Positions 20,265 through 28,876 of a stretch of DNA of 42,846 nucleotides are shown one piece after another; the first letter of the stretch is position 1, and the number at the start of each line of letters is the position of its first letter. The stretch is taken from positions 1 to 42,846 of the forward strand of contig JAFUAA010000036.1 of assembly GCA_017460915.1 (NCBI GenBank), given 5' to 3'. The DNA is from Bacteroidales bacterium (GTDB lineage: Bacteria > Bacteroidota > Bacteroidia > Bacteroidales > F082). Under the pieces are notes generated by a model. That model searched no databases. It was given only the letters and a program-made list of their open reading frames with translations, and was not told the DNA's origin. The position numbers were made by a program, and so were the translations under genes.

Positions 20265-21431
20265 TTATCCAAACACGGCCTTCAGCCGTTTCATTGCCTC
20301 CTCCACCGTTGCCCTCGGGCAGGCCAAGTTGATGCGGAAGAAACCGCTGCCAGCCGCTTCGCCGAATTCCTTGCCACGGTTGAGACCCAGTTGCGCTTCC
20401 TGCGTCATCTTGAGCCAAAGCTCTTCTTCCGAAAGGCCGTAGCCGTTGAAGTCGAGCCACATCATATAAGTGGCCTGCGGCTTGTGGAACTTCATTTTGG
20501 GCAGGTTAGCGGTCAGAAAATCTGATACATAGTCGATGTTGCCTTGCACATAGTCCAGCAATTGGTCGAGCCACTCGTCGCCTTGGGTCATGGCGGTTTG
20601 CGTGGCCACCTTGCCGAAAATGTTGCCCAAGTGCGCCTCCAAGGCTTCCACATAGTCGTTGTATTTCTTCCTCAACTCGTCATTCGGGATGATGGCCGTC
20701 GAAGTGGCCAAGCCCGCAAGGTTGAAGGTCTTGGAAGCCGCGTGGAAGGTGATGCTGTTTTGCGCAAAGCTCTCATCGAGCATGGCAAACGGGCGGTGAC
20801 GGTAGCCCGGCAGCACCAAGTCGCAGTGGATTTCATCGGAGATGACCAACACATTGTTTTTCACACAGATTTCGCCCAGAAGCAGAAGCTCGTTCATCGT
20901 CCAGCAACGGCCCACGGGGTTGTGAGGATTGCAGAGAATCAACATCTTGGCGGTTTTGGCTTGCTCAGCCAGTTGGCCGAAGTTGAACTCGTAGCCGTCG
21001 CCTCTATTAATTAAGGTGTTGTAGACCAGCTTCCTTCCATGGCTCGTGACAGCGTGATGGAACGGCGGATAGACCGGCGGCTGGATGATGATCTCGTCGC
21101 CAGGCTCAGTGAAGGCCAGCACCGCCATATTGAAGCCGCACACCACGCCAGGCACATACGACATCCATTCCGTCTTAACGCCCCAATGGTGACGACGTGC
21201 CAGCCATTCGGCAATGGCTTGATAATAAGGTTCATCCTTGAAGTGATAGCCATAAACAGGGTGCTCCGCCCGCTTGATGACAGCCTCGCGTACGAAATCA
21301 GGGGTCTCAAAGTCCATGTCGGCCACCCACATGGGCAACACGTCGGGATTGCCAAACACCTGTTGTCTCAAATCATACTTAACGCAGTTAGTATCAGAGC
21401 GATTGACAGTTTTGTCGAAATCATATTTCAT
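20265..21431 (-). CDS. PLP-dependent aminotransferase / C-S lyase, PatB/MalY family
   Basis: 388 residues, full length. Fold type I PLP enzyme: NPHNPVGR (168-175), SDEIHCDL (198-205) and the PLP Lys234 in HAASKTFNLAG. The N-terminal WVADMDFETPDFVREA and PVYGYHF are typical of PatB/MalY, which cleave cystathionine or related C-S substrates; some members act as aminotransferases. Substrate cannot be fixed from sequence. Divergent from tRNA-Tyr, with ACTTTGC upstream as a probable -7 element. Confidence 0.9.
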   Translation of the reverse strand: MKYDFDKTVNRSDTNCVKYDLRQQVFGNPDVLPMWVADMDFETPDFVREAVIKRAEHPVYGYHFKDEPYYQAIAEWLARRHHWGVKTEWMSYVPGVVCGFNMAVLAFTEPGDEIIIQPPVYPPFHHAVTSHGRKLVYNTLINRGDGYEFNFGQLAEQAKTAKMLILCNPHNPVGRCWTMNELLLLGEICVKNNVLVISDEIHCDLVLPGYRHRPFAMLDESFAQNSITFHAASKTFNLAGLATSTAIIPNDELRKKYNDYVEALEAHLGNIFGKVATQTAMTQGDEWLDQLLDYVQGNIDYVSDFLTANLPKMKFHKPQATYMMWLDFNGYGLSEEELWLKMTQEAQLGLNRGKEFGEAAGSGFFRINLACPRATVEEAMKRLKAVFG

Positions 21432-21503
21432 CTTTTCTGAGGTTTTAGTGCTGCAAAGTTCGAAATTTTTTGCGGTTTTTGCAGCGCGAATGAAAAAAAG
21501 TTG

Positions 21504-21512
21504 TACTTTTGC
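21504..21512 (+). promoter_or_regulatory. -7 box for tRNA-Tyr
   Basis: TACTTTTGC, about 35 bases before the tRNA 5' end, with a TTTTTGC element upstream near 21473 as -33. Confidence 0.65.
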
Positions 21513-21547
21513 ACCCGCAAAAAAGAAGAAACCGTTCTTTCACATTT

Positions 21548-21629
21548 GGGGGAGTCGCATAGTGGCAATTGCAACAGACTGTAAATCTGTCCGGGTATCC
21601 GTTCGGTGGTTCGAGTCCACCCTCCCCCA
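21548..21629 (+). tRNA. tRNA-Tyr (GTA)
   Basis: Acceptor GGGGGAG pairs with CTCCCCC, with discriminator A. The anticodon stem ACAGA/TCTGT encloses loop CTGTAAA with anticodon GTA (21581-21583). It has a long variable arm, as tRNA-Tyr does, and T arm GGTGGTTCGAGTCCACC. CCA is not encoded. Confidence 0.95.
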
Positions 21630-21751
21630 CTTTCGTCATACATAACGAGACTGACAAACAAAAGAAGTGCAATTTTCTGCATAGCATCAAAATCCATGAC
21701 TTTTTTTCAAAAATTTCAAGACTGTTTTGTTAATTGAAAGGAAATAATAGA

Positions 21752-21760
21752 TACTTTTGC
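21752..21760 (+). promoter_or_regulatory. -7 box for the RRM protein
   Basis: TACTTTTGC with TTG at 21734-21736 as -33, 20 bases before ATG 21780. Confidence 0.7.
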
Positions 21761-21779
21761 ATTGTAAAATTACCATCAT

Positions 21780-22109
21780 ATGAAGATATTTGTCGCCAAA
21801 CTAGCATTTAGGACAACAGCAGATGATTTGAAAACACTATTTGAGCAATTCGGCGAAGTGGAATCCTGCAAAGTAATCATGGATCACGAAACGGGTCGTT
21901 CGAAGTGTTACGGCTTTGTGGAAATGCCCAACGACGCCGAAGCCTACAAGGCCATCGTGGAGACTGACGAGTGCATTTTCATGGGTAACGAACTGCAAGT
22001 CAAGAAGTCGCGTCCGCAGACCTATGCGCCTGTCAAGCACACGAAACAGTCCAAAGGCAGGCGTCAGCACCGTCAGCACACGCCTCCCGCCCAGGAATCT
22101 CAAGTGTGA
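21780..22109 (+). CDS. RRM-domain RNA-binding protein
   Basis: 109 residues. One RNA-recognition motif: RNP2 KIFVAKL (2-8) and RNP1 SKCYGFVEM (41-49), both with the aromatic or hydrophobic residues that stack on RNA. A basic Gln/His-rich tail follows (KHTKQSKGRRQHRQHTPP). Small single-RRM proteins are common in Bacteroidales, where they act as post-transcriptional regulators. Monocistronic, between two tRNA genes. Confidence 0.92.
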   Translation: MKIFVAKLAFRTTADDLKTLFEQFGEVESCKVIMDHETGRSKCYGFVEMPNDAEAYKAIVETDECIFMGNELQVKKSRPQTYAPVKHTKQSKGRRQHRQHTPPAQESQV

Positions 22110-22157
22110 TTTGCAATTTTTTTCGCAAAAACAGACCCACACATTGAAAAAAAGCCG

Positions 22158-22166
22158 TATCTTTGC
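22158..22166 (+). promoter_or_regulatory. -7 box for tRNA-Arg
   Basis: TATCTTTGC, 15 bases before the tRNA 5' end. Confidence 0.7.
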
Positions 22167-22180
22167 AACCGCAAAGCGAT

Positions 22181-22254
22181 GGTCTGGTAGCTCAGCTGGA
22201 TAGAGCAACAGCCTTCTAAGCTGTGGGTCTTGGGTTCGAATCCCAACCGGATCA
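22181..22254 (+). tRNA. tRNA-Arg (TCT)
   Basis: Acceptor GGTCTGG pairs with CCGGATC (two G-T wobbles), with discriminator A. The anticodon loop CTTCTAA has anticodon TCT (22215-22217), reading AGA. D arm AGCTCAGCTGGATAGAGC and T arm TTGGGTTCGAATCCCAA are standard. Confidence 0.95.
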
Positions 22255-22260
22255 CGAATT

Positions 22261-22288
22261 AAAAAGGACTTCAATTGAAGTCCTTTTT
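22261..22288 (+). terminator. Intrinsic terminator after tRNA-Arg
   Basis: Palindrome AAAAAGGACTTCA/TTGAAGTCCTTTTT followed by T residues. It lies 20 bases before the lolD start, so lolD needs its own start or read-through. Confidence 0.85.
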
Positions 22289-22307
22289 TAGATTTAAAGC
22301 TATAGAT

Positions 22308-23018
22308 ATGATCCAAGCGACAGACATCCACAAGTCCTACGGAAGCCTCGAAGTGCTGAAAGGCATCGACCTGCATATCGCCAAACGCGAAATCGTCAGC
22401 ATCGTGGGCGCCTCGGGTGCAGGCAAGTCCACCCTGCTCCACATCATCGGCACACTGGACAAGGCCGGCCGAGGGCGGCTCTTCATTGATGGTACCGAGG
22501 TCAGCAAGTTGAATGACACGGCTTTGGCGGCCTTCCGCAACCAAAAGATTGGATTTGTGTTCCAGTTCCACCATCTTTTGCCCGAATTCACCGCCATCGA
22601 GAACATCTGCATTCCGGCCTATATCAGCGGCATAGGCAAGAAAGAAGCTACTGAGAAAGCCGAAAAGTTGCTTGAATACCTCAACCTTACCGACAGGAAA
22701 AACCATAAACCCTCGGAGCTCTCGGGGGGCGAACAGCAACGCATCGCCGTGGCTCGTGCCCTCATCAACGAGCCCGCAGTTGTGTTGGCCGATGAGCCTT
22801 CAGGCAACCTCGACTCAAAATCGGCTCAAGAACTCCACAAGCTCTTCTTCCGCCTCCGCGACGAGATGAACCAGACCTTCGTTATCGTCACCCACAACCC
22901 GGAACTGGCCGCCATGTCAGACCGCACCATCACCATCAAAGATGGAAAGATATTAGATGAAGAAGGGGCAAAACACAATATTATAAAAGGATTTCCGTTA
23001 AGTATTGATAAATTTTGA
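22308..23018 (+). CDS. lolD: ABC transporter ATPase, LolD-like
   Basis: 236 residues from ATG 22308 ([20 protein letters not shown]); an upstream ATG at 22275 lies in the tRNA terminator. Walker [10 protein letters not shown] (34-42), Q-loop [11 protein letters not shown], signature LSGGEQQR (138-145), Walker [14 protein letters not shown] (158-170). The [11 protein letters not shown] and [10 protein letters not shown] forms are those of LolD, which powers release of lipoproteins from the inner membrane. A LolC/E-type permease is present 4 kb away (26670-27902), consistent with a split Lol system. Confidence 0.92.
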   Translation: MIQATDIHKSYGSLEVLKGIDLHIAKREIVSIVGASGAGKSTLLHIIGTLDKAGRGRLFIDGTEVSKLNDTALAAFRNQKIGFVFQFHHLLPEFTAIENICIPAYISGIGKKEATEKAEKLLEYLNLTDRKNHKPSELSGGEQQRIAVARALINEPAVVLADEPSGNLDSKSAQELHKLFFRLRDEMNQTFVIVTHNPELAAMSDRTITIKDGKILDEEGAKHNIIKGFPLSIDKF

Positions 23019-23019
23019 A

Positions 23020-24927
23020 ATGATGAACAAAAAACTCATATTTTCCTTGTTGTTCGGTGCGTCACTGGTCATGAGTGCCGATTTTATCCAAGCCCAAAAC
23101 GCCGAATCATACGAGTCGTTGATGAAGAAAGGCAATGACAAATATGCCGCCAAAGACTACATCAGCGCCAAGACCTATTATGAAATGGCACTGAAACAGA
23201 AATCGGGCGACGCCACGGCCAAACAAAAGCTGAACGAGACCGTCAAGAAGATCCAAGAGGACGGTGCACGCCAGGAAGTGTTTTACGCCCATCTTGACGC
23301 CGGCGACCAATACTATGGACAACAGAAATATGAGGACGCTTTGTCGGAATACGAAGCCGCGCTGAAGGTCTTCCCAGAGGACAAATACGTTGGCGGTCAG
23401 GCCGATGCCGTGCGTGCCATCCTCAAGGAGCGCCAGGACAAACAAGACGCCTTCGACCTGGCCATGAGCCAAGGCGAAACATTGCTGAACGAGGAGAACT
23501 TTGATGCCGCCATCTTGCAGTTCGAAACCGCCAACGGCATCTTCCCCAATGACAAGTTGCCCAAGGAAAAAATGGCCGAAGCCCGTCAGAAGAAGCAACT
23601 CTACAATGAGAAAGCGACTCGCTTTGACAACTTGATGGAAGAAGCCCGACAGTTGGGCCTGCGCAAAAACTACGAGGCCGCTTTGCAGAAAATCGACCAG
23701 GCTTTGGAACTCTTCCCCAACGACATGGAAGCCAACGCCAAACGCAACGAATGGCAAAATGCCAAGGGCGTGGCCGATCGTTACAACGGCATCATTGCCG
23801 AGGCCGACAGGCTCTATGAAGCCAAATCCTACAAAGAGGCCAAGTCGCAATACCAGAGCGCGTTGGCCATCGTGGCCGGCGACGCTTACGCCACCGACAT
23901 GATTGCCCGCCTCAACCCGCTCATCGCCGAACAAGATGCAGAGGAAGCCGCGCGCATCGCAGCCGAACAGGAAGCGGCGCGCTTAGCCGCCGAAGCAGAG
24001 GCCGCACAGTTGGCCGCCGAGGCAGAGGCAGCACGCCTCGCGGCGGAACAGGAAGCCGCCAGATTAGCTGCCGAGCAAGAAGCCGCGCGTATTGCTGCTG
24101 AAGAAGAGGCTGAACGTCTCGCTGCCGAGCAAGAAGCCGCGCGACTGGCCGCCGAGGAAGCCGCCCGTATCGCCGCTGAGGAAGAGGCCGCCCGATTGGC
24201 CGCCGAGGCAGAAGCCGCAAGGCTTGCTGCCGAACAAGCCGAAATCGAGGAGCACTACAACCATGCCATGGGTGCGGGCAACACTGCCATGAGTGCCGAG
24301 AAGTTTGCCGACGCCATCACACATTACCAATCGGCTTTGATTTACAAGCCTGAAGACCCGACTGCAACTGCACAACTTGCCGCTGCCGAGAAGGCCGAAA
24401 GCGACCGCATCGCTGCATTGAGGACACAGTACAACGCATTCATCAAAGATGGCGACGCCAACTTCAAAAGCAACACCTTCGACAAGGCCATCGAAGCCTA
24501 CACCAAGGCCGAAGAGCTGGGCTTGGAGACCTACCCCACAGAGATGATTGCCCGCATCGGCGAAATCATTGAACAGAACAAGTTGTACGAGCTGAACAGC
24601 GAGCCGATTCTGCTTGCCGCTGGACAAGCCCAACGCTTTGATTTCAACAAGATTGACGTGGCAGTGCGCCGCTCCAACTACATCATCATCAAGGTGCGCA
24701 ACCCGCATCCAGAAAAGACCTTCCCGATGATTGTCTCCTTCGGCGGTGCCGGCGGTAAGAACGGCGGTTTCGTGCTTCCCATTGCCGCTACCGAAGAAGA
24801 AAAGACCTTCATCTTCCGCATCGGTTCGCAATACAAGTGGTTTAGCGAAGACAACACTTGGATTGAAATCGTCTCGGAAAACAACGAGGTGGAAATCGGT
24901 AAATTGGAGGTCTCCAGAAGTAATTAA
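23020..24927 (+). CDS. TPR protein with long alanine-rich coiled coil
   Basis: 635 residues from ATG 23020 (23023 also possible), two bases after the lolD stop. Signal peptide MMNKKLIFSLLFGASLVMSA ... QAQ. The N-terminal half has TPR-like units (GNDKYAAKDYISAKTYYEMA, GDQYYGQQKYEDALSEYEAA). About 103 residues (23935-24243) then repeat EAARLAAE/EAARIAAE, a regular helical rod. A second TPR set and a C-terminal beta domain (VSFGGAGGKNGGFVLPI ... WFSEDNTWIEIVSENN) follow. Exported and probably a periplasmic scaffold. Co-transcription with lolD is likely. Confidence 0.85.
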   Translation: MMNKKLIFSLLFGASLVMSADFIQAQNAESYESLMKKGNDKYAAKDYISAKTYYEMALKQKSGDATAKQKLNETVKKIQEDGARQEVFYAHLDAGDQYYGQQKYEDALSEYEAALKVFPEDKYVGGQADAVRAILKERQDKQDAFDLAMSQGETLLNEENFDAAILQFETANGIFPNDKLPKEKMAEARQKKQLYNEKATRFDNLMEEARQLGLRKNYEAALQKIDQALELFPNDMEANAKRNEWQNAKGVADRYNGIIAEADRLYEAKSYKEAKSQYQSALAIVAGDAYATDMIARLNPLIAEQDAEEAARIAAEQEAARLAAEAEAAQLAAEAEAARLAAEQEAARLAAEQEAARIAAEEEAERLAAEQEAARLAAEEAARIAAEEEAARLAAEAEAARLAAEQAEIEEHYNHAMGAGNTAMSAEKFADAITHYQSALIYKPEDPTATAQLAAAEKAESDRIAALRTQYNAFIKDGDANFKSNTFDKAIEAYTKAEELGLETYPTEMIARIGEIIEQNKLYELNSEPILLAAGQAQRFDFNKIDVAVRRSNYIIIKVRNPHPEKTFPMIVSFGGAGGKNGGFVLPIAATEEEKTFIFRIGSQYKWFSEDNTWIEIVSENNEVEIGKLEVSRSN

Positions 24928-24950
24928 TCTTGAATGTTTTTCATCTCAAG

Positions 24951-25006
24951 CCTTCCCTCCAATAGATTCGTTCGGCTAAAGCCTCGGAACGACACGGGAG
25001 GAAAGG
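24951..25006. terminator. Hairpin between convergent genes
   Basis: Arms CCTTCCCTCC (24951-24960) and GGGAGGAAAGG (24996-25006) enclose a second stem, CGTTCGGC-TAAA-GCCTCGGAACG. It lies in the 96-base gap between converging genes. No strong T tract, so terminator function is likely but not certain. Confidence 0.5.
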
Positions 25007-25023
25007 GGGAATGCCTTTCGTCA

Positions 25024-25488
25024 TCAGAACAGTTCTGAAGGAATCGTAGCGGGCTGCGTATCAACTGGCACATTCAATTCGCTGACGGTAAGCACGCTGT
25101 CCACCACAAACTTCGTCATACCGCGCCATGGCAAGGTGCCGAGGTACTCCTTGTAGTGTACCTGCACGAATTTCCCGGCGCAAGTCTCCAGTTGTCTCGC
25201 CACCTCTTCATCAGTGACCGAAAACTCGAACTTGTTTGATTGCACACCCGTATTGCTGCCTTGGTTATTGTAGCCAGCCTGAATAATGAGCCCCTCATGG
25301 GTCTTGAAGACATAACCTTTGTAGACGATGCGGTTCAACTCGCCCGCTTTTACGCCGCTACCGAACACGAAATAGAATTTGAAGAAAATGAAACCCGCTG
25401 CCGCCAACACGACGATGGTGGCCAAAATGGCCAAGATTCTTCTTCCAGTTCTGTTTTTCTTTTTTGGTTGTTCCGAAAATTCATCCAT
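25024..25488 (-). CDS. Single-pass membrane protein, conserved in Bacteroidales
   Basis: 154 residues. Cytoplasmic basic N-terminus (KKKNRTGRR), one membrane helix (about 18-42, ILAILATIVVLAAAGFIFFK), then an extracytoplasmic domain (IVYKGYVFKTHEGLIIQAGY ... FVQVHYKEYL). It resembles a widespread Bacteroidales family sometimes mislabelled 6-phosphogluconate dehydrogenase; there is no dehydrogenase motif. Five bases downstream of nth, so it shares that operon. Confidence 0.75.
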   Translation of the reverse strand: MDEFSEQPKKKNRTGRRILAILATIVVLAAAGFIFFKFYFVFGSGVKAGELNRIVYKGYVFKTHEGLIIQAGYNNQGSNTGVQSNKFEFSVTDEEVARQLETCAGKFVQVHYKEYLGTLPWRGMTKFVVDSVLTVSELNVPVDTQPATIPSELF

Positions 25489-25493
25489 AATAA

Positions 25494-26150
25494 CTATTTG
25501 TTTTTCTGTTTGTTACAATAATAATCGCATATTACGGTGATACCGCATCCCTCACATTTCGGTTTTCTCGCAAGGCAGACATAGCGTCCGTGCAAGATGA
25601 GCCAATGGTGCGCTTTCGAAAGCACTGCTTGGGGCAGATGCGCCACCAGGGTCTTCTCGGTTTCCAGTACGTTTTTGGAGTTTTGGGTCAAGCCAATGCG
25701 ATTCGACACCCTAAAGACATGGGTATCAACAGGCATGGCCGGTTGCTTGAAAGCCACGGCCATCATCACATTGGCGGTCTTGCGGCCCACGCCAGGTAGT
25801 TTCTGCATATCTTCCATATTGTCAGGGACTATGCCGTTGAAGTCACGCACCAAGGTTTGCGCCATGCCCAAGAGGTTCTTGGCCTTGTTGTTGGGATAAG
25901 AGATGCTTTTGATATAGGTGTAGATCTCTTCCACCGACGAAGCCGCCATATCCTGAGGCTCTGGAAAACGCCCAAACAAGGCTGGCGTCGTCATGTTGAC
26001 ACGCTTGTCAGTGCATTGCGCCGAGAGGATCACCGCTACCAAGAGCTGATACGGGTTCTTGTAGTGCAACTCAGACTCGGCAATAGGCATGTGTTCCTCG
26101 AAATAGGCGACAAAAGCCTCGTATTTCTGCTGTAACTTATTCGTTTTCAT
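25494..26150 (-). CDS. nth: Endonuclease III
   Basis: 218 residues from ATG 26150, which overlaps the upstream stop as TGATG; an upstream frame from 26189 lies inside the neighbouring gene. Helix-hairpin-helix LPGVGRKTANVMMAVAF with catalytic Lys124, catalytic Asp142 in VDTHVFRV, and the 4Fe-4S motif Cys192-x6-Cys199-x2-Cys202-x5-Cys208. A DNA glycosylase/AP lyase for oxidised pyrimidines. Complete. Confidence 0.96.
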   Translation of the reverse strand: MKTNKLQQKYEAFVAYFEEHMPIAESELHYKNPYQLLVAVILSAQCTDKRVNMTTPALFGRFPEPQDMAASSVEEIYTYIKSISYPNNKAKNLLGMAQTLVRDFNGIVPDNMEDMQKLPGVGRKTANVMMAVAFKQPAMPVDTHVFRVSNRIGLTQNSKNVLETEKTLVAHLPQAVLSKAHHWLILHGRYVCLARKPKCEGCGITVICDYYCNKQKNK

Positions 26151-26602
26151 CAAATAATGTCTCCCTGTTCGTCGACCAGAACGCCCCAACTCACAGCTGT
26201 CATCGCGTCGCCCTCAAAGAAGAAGTCGATCATGGCATCCTCGAAGGAAACCCGTAGCTCGCCGTCTTCTTCCTCTTCCGTAAGATCGTTGAAGCCTTTG
26301 GCTTTCATCACCTTGACAAGCTCCTCTTTCTTGAGGTCGAAGACTTTCGTTCCAAACAACGTAGCTGCTTCGTTCTCCGTCTCGAAGCAAGCCACCACCG
26401 ACTTGGTAATGCCCTCGAAATAGATATTCGTCTGAATATCATCGTATTCGTAATAGATGGAACGATTGCCCGTCTCTTCCATGTCGTTCAGCTCTTCGTA
26501 AAAGTCGGGCATATTCAGCAACTTGACTGTGTCGTCAAGCGTCATTCCGAAAGGTATTTCGCCGTAGCCTTTCAGCGGCATAATGGTAAAGTCCTTCATC
26601 AT
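26150..26602 (-). CDS. Acidic hypothetical protein coupled to nth
   Basis: 150 residues (start 26602 or the second Met at 26599). Begins KDFTIMPLKGYGEIPFGMTL and is strongly acidic (LTEEEEDGELRVSFEDAMID). I do not recognise the family. The stop overlaps the nth start, so it is likely co-translated, but no functional link to repair follows from that. An immunity/SMI1-like fold is conceivable, without motif support. Confidence 0.75.
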   Translation of the reverse strand: MMKDFTIMPLKGYGEIPFGMTLDDTVKLLNMPDFYEELNDMEETGNRSIYYEYDDIQTNIYFEGITKSVVACFETENEAATLFGTKVFDLKKEELVKVMKAKGFNDLTEEEEDGELRVSFEDAMIDFFFEGDAMTAVSWGVLVDEQGDII

Positions 26603-26669
26603 ATTACTGTTGATTTGGCCGCTAAAATAGGGATTTTCCTATTACCCACCTTGTTTTTTCCGAAAAAAA

Positions 26670-27902
26670 TCACTCAAACCGTATTGACTTGGTCGGACTG
26701 ATGCGATTGATGACCGAGGTTGGGATGAGCAACATCAAGACCCAAAGCAAGAACGTCCCCAGATTGATGAAAACAACCGTGCTGAGATGCAGTTCGATAG
26801 GCACCGACGATAGGTAATACGTGGCAGCATCGAGTTTGATGAGACCCGTGTATTGTTGCAAGAAACAGAAGCCCAAGCCGATGACGTTGCCAATCAGCAT
26901 CCCGATGAGCAGAATGTGCAGCGAGCGGCGCAAAAACACCTCGCGAATGAATTTGTTGTTGGCGCCCATCGCTTTCAGCATGCCGATGGTTGAAGTGCGT
27001 TCGATAATGATAATCAGCAACATACTGACAACCGTAATGCCCGCCACCAACAACATCAAGGCCATGATGAGCCAGACGTTGGTATCGAGTAAAGCCAACC
27101 AATCGAAAATCTGTGGGTTGCTTTCGCGCGCCGTGTAGGAGGCCAAATTGGACGGCAAGGCGTAATATAGTTTTTCGTTCACCAGTTCCGCGTCGGCACC
27201 GTTTTCCAAGGCGATTTCCACTAGTCCGGCTTCGTCGTCCGTCCATCCGTTCAGTTTGCGGATTTGGTTGAGGTCGGCGAAGACGAAACGCTCGTCAAAC
27301 TCGTGCAATCCCGTCTCGAAAATGCCTGATACCGTGAATTTTCGGCCTCGCGCCTGCATATCCTTGTCGATGAACCACACGCGCACGTCGTCGCCCACCC
27401 CGAGGAGCATCTTGTCGGCAATCACCTTTGAGACCATTACATCGGTTGAGCGTTCGTCAGGCTTGAAAGTGGGTGTTTCGCCAGCAACCAAGCAATTGCG
27501 GAAATAAGTCCAGTCATAGTTTTCGTCCACGCCCTTCAAAACCACGCCATGGATTTCGTCGTCGGTTTTTATCATGCCCGCCTTGTTGGCCACCATTTGG
27601 TAATGGCTGATGCCCTCAATGGAACCCAACCTGCTGATTAACAGCGAATCCAACCGAAAAGGTGTCTCCTCCACCGACTCGTTCTTGTCAAACGACTGCA
27701 CATGAATGGGTGCCACGAAGCCGATGACTTTGTCGCGGATTTGGTTCTTGAAGCCCACCACGACGGCCCAGGCGATGAGCATCACGATGATGGCTAAAGC
27801 CACGCTAGTAACGGCCAGTCGCATCACCGTCGAGGAAAGATTTTCCTTCGAAAGCGAAAAAATTCGGTCTGCTATGAATTTTGGGCCCGACATTTTATTC
27901 AT
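26670..27902 (-). CDS. ABC transporter permease, LolC/LolE (FtsX) type
   Basis: 410 residues from ATG 27902, which overlaps the upstream stop as ATGA (27902-27899). One N-terminal membrane helix (about 27-50, VTSVALAIIVMLIAWAVVV), a large periplasmic domain with ETPFRLDSLLISRL and FVFADLNQIRKL, then three C-terminal helices (MALMLLVAGITVVSMLLI onward) with the FtsX/MacB cytosolic motif ERTSTIGMLKAMGANN. Partner to a LolD ATPase in lipoprotein release. Complete and clean. Confidence 0.92.
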   Translation of the reverse strand: MNKMSGPKFIADRIFSLSKENLSSTVMRLAVTSVALAIIVMLIAWAVVVGFKNQIRDKVIGFVAPIHVQSFDKNESVEETPFRLDSLLISRLGSIEGISHYQMVANKAGMIKTDDEIHGVVLKGVDENYDWTYFRNCLVAGETPTFKPDERSTDVMVSKVIADKMLLGVGDDVRVWFIDKDMQARGRKFTVSGIFETGLHEFDERFVFADLNQIRKLNGWTDDEAGLVEIALENGADAELVNEKLYYALPSNLASYTARESNPQIFDWLALLDTNVWLIMALMLLVAGITVVSMLLIIIIERTSTIGMLKAMGANNKFIREVFLRRSLHILLIGMLIGNVIGLGFCFLQQYTGLIKLDAATYYLSSVPIELHLSTVVFINLGTFLLWVLMLLIPTSVINRISPTKSIRFE

Positions 27903-28798
27903 AACACACTCCATTTTCCATTTGTTTTCGATCCAATGCGTTCAATTCTTTTCATCTCTTGCAACAAAGACATTTCACGATTTATCGTTCTCATCGACAC
28001 CCTTAACTGTTTTGACAATACTTCCATCGTAATAGAACCGTCTTTCTTCAACATATCCACAATGGTTTTCTGTCGATTTGTCAAGTTCTTTATGCCATTC
28101 TTTATGCCATTCTTTGTGCCATTTTGAGCATTGTTTTTTTGGACATTTTGCGCAATCTTTTGGACATCAGGGTCATTCATTTGGACATTTATTGGGTCAT
28201 TCACGACTTCCACTTCCAGTCTAACCGTAGTCCTTTCGGGATTGTAAGTCACTTGATAATGCGGAGTCACATCCAATAATTCTTGCCAACTATCAATAGC
28301 CTGAGGGATACCCATTCCTGTCCTTTCCACTTTGTCAATCAAAGCGAACATCTTCATAATGACTGCATTACGTGAATCGGAAACGCCACCGCTAAGCGCA
28401 ACGTTGAGCCCAATCCGAATGTCACCTGGATTGGAAAACGAATAAAAATCCTTTGTTTTGACGACCACAATGCCTTGTCTACCATAATGGTCGGCATGAA
28501 CCAAGGCATTTAACAATAGTTCGTGTAAGGCATCATGCAAAGGCGTTTCATCGATACGAGAAGAATTCCTCATCACAAAAGGACGCGGAAGACCATCTGT
28601 TAATCTTGGGAAAACCTTGAAAAAGAAGTCAAACAGGTTGCCACTCCACTCGCCAGAGCTCAAAACCAATCCACCGTCAGTGTTGGCAAACGCCGAATAG
28701 GTTTCCCAAAGGCTCATTGGCAGCCCTTTTTGAGCCAATTTGACTTCAAGACGATTCCCCTCGCGGTATTGCTCAATATTGTTCAGATTGATTTTCAT
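27899..28798 (-). CDS. AlbA_2-type ATP-binding regulator with internal deletion
   Basis: 299 residues from ATG 28798. The frame extends to 28828, but that ATG precedes the likely RNA start. It opens like an AlbA_2/Schlafen-type protein (GNRLEVKLAQKG ... YSAFANTDGGLVL) and then jumps to SSGEWSGNLFDFFFKVFPRL and the HATPase_c_4-like ALHELLLNALVHADHYG. The central stretch, usually about 150-200 residues, is missing in frame. The C-terminus has a linker with repeated NGTKNGIKNGIKN and a winged helix (SITMEVLSKQLRVSMRTINR). Probably a remnant or a shortened regulator; its end is coupled to the LolC/E permease. Confidence 0.8.
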   Translation of the reverse strand: MKINLNNIEQYREGNRLEVKLAQKGLPMSLWETYSAFANTDGGLVLSSGEWSGNLFDFFFKVFPRLTDGLPRPFVMRNSSRIDETPLHDALHELLLNALVHADHYGRQGIVVVKTKDFYSFSNPGDIRIGLNVALSGGVSDSRNAVIMKMFALIDKVERTGMGIPQAIDSWQELLDVTPHYQVTYNPERTTVRLEVEVVNDPINVQMNDPDVQKIAQNVQKNNAQNGTKNGIKNGIKNLTNRQKTIVDMLKKDGSITMEVLSKQLRVSMRTINREMSLLQEMKRIERIGSKTNGKWSVL

Positions 28799-28816
28799 TT
28801 TGGAATGATTTTGGTT

Positions 28817-28825
28817 GCAAAAATA
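28817..28825 (-). promoter_or_regulatory. -7 box for the AlbA_2-permease operon
   Basis: Minus-strand TATTTTTGC, 18 bases before ATG 28798. Confidence 0.6.
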
Positions 28826-28876
28826 CAAACATTTTGGAAAACAGTGAAAAACGATTATGTGAACCGATGCGTGCGA

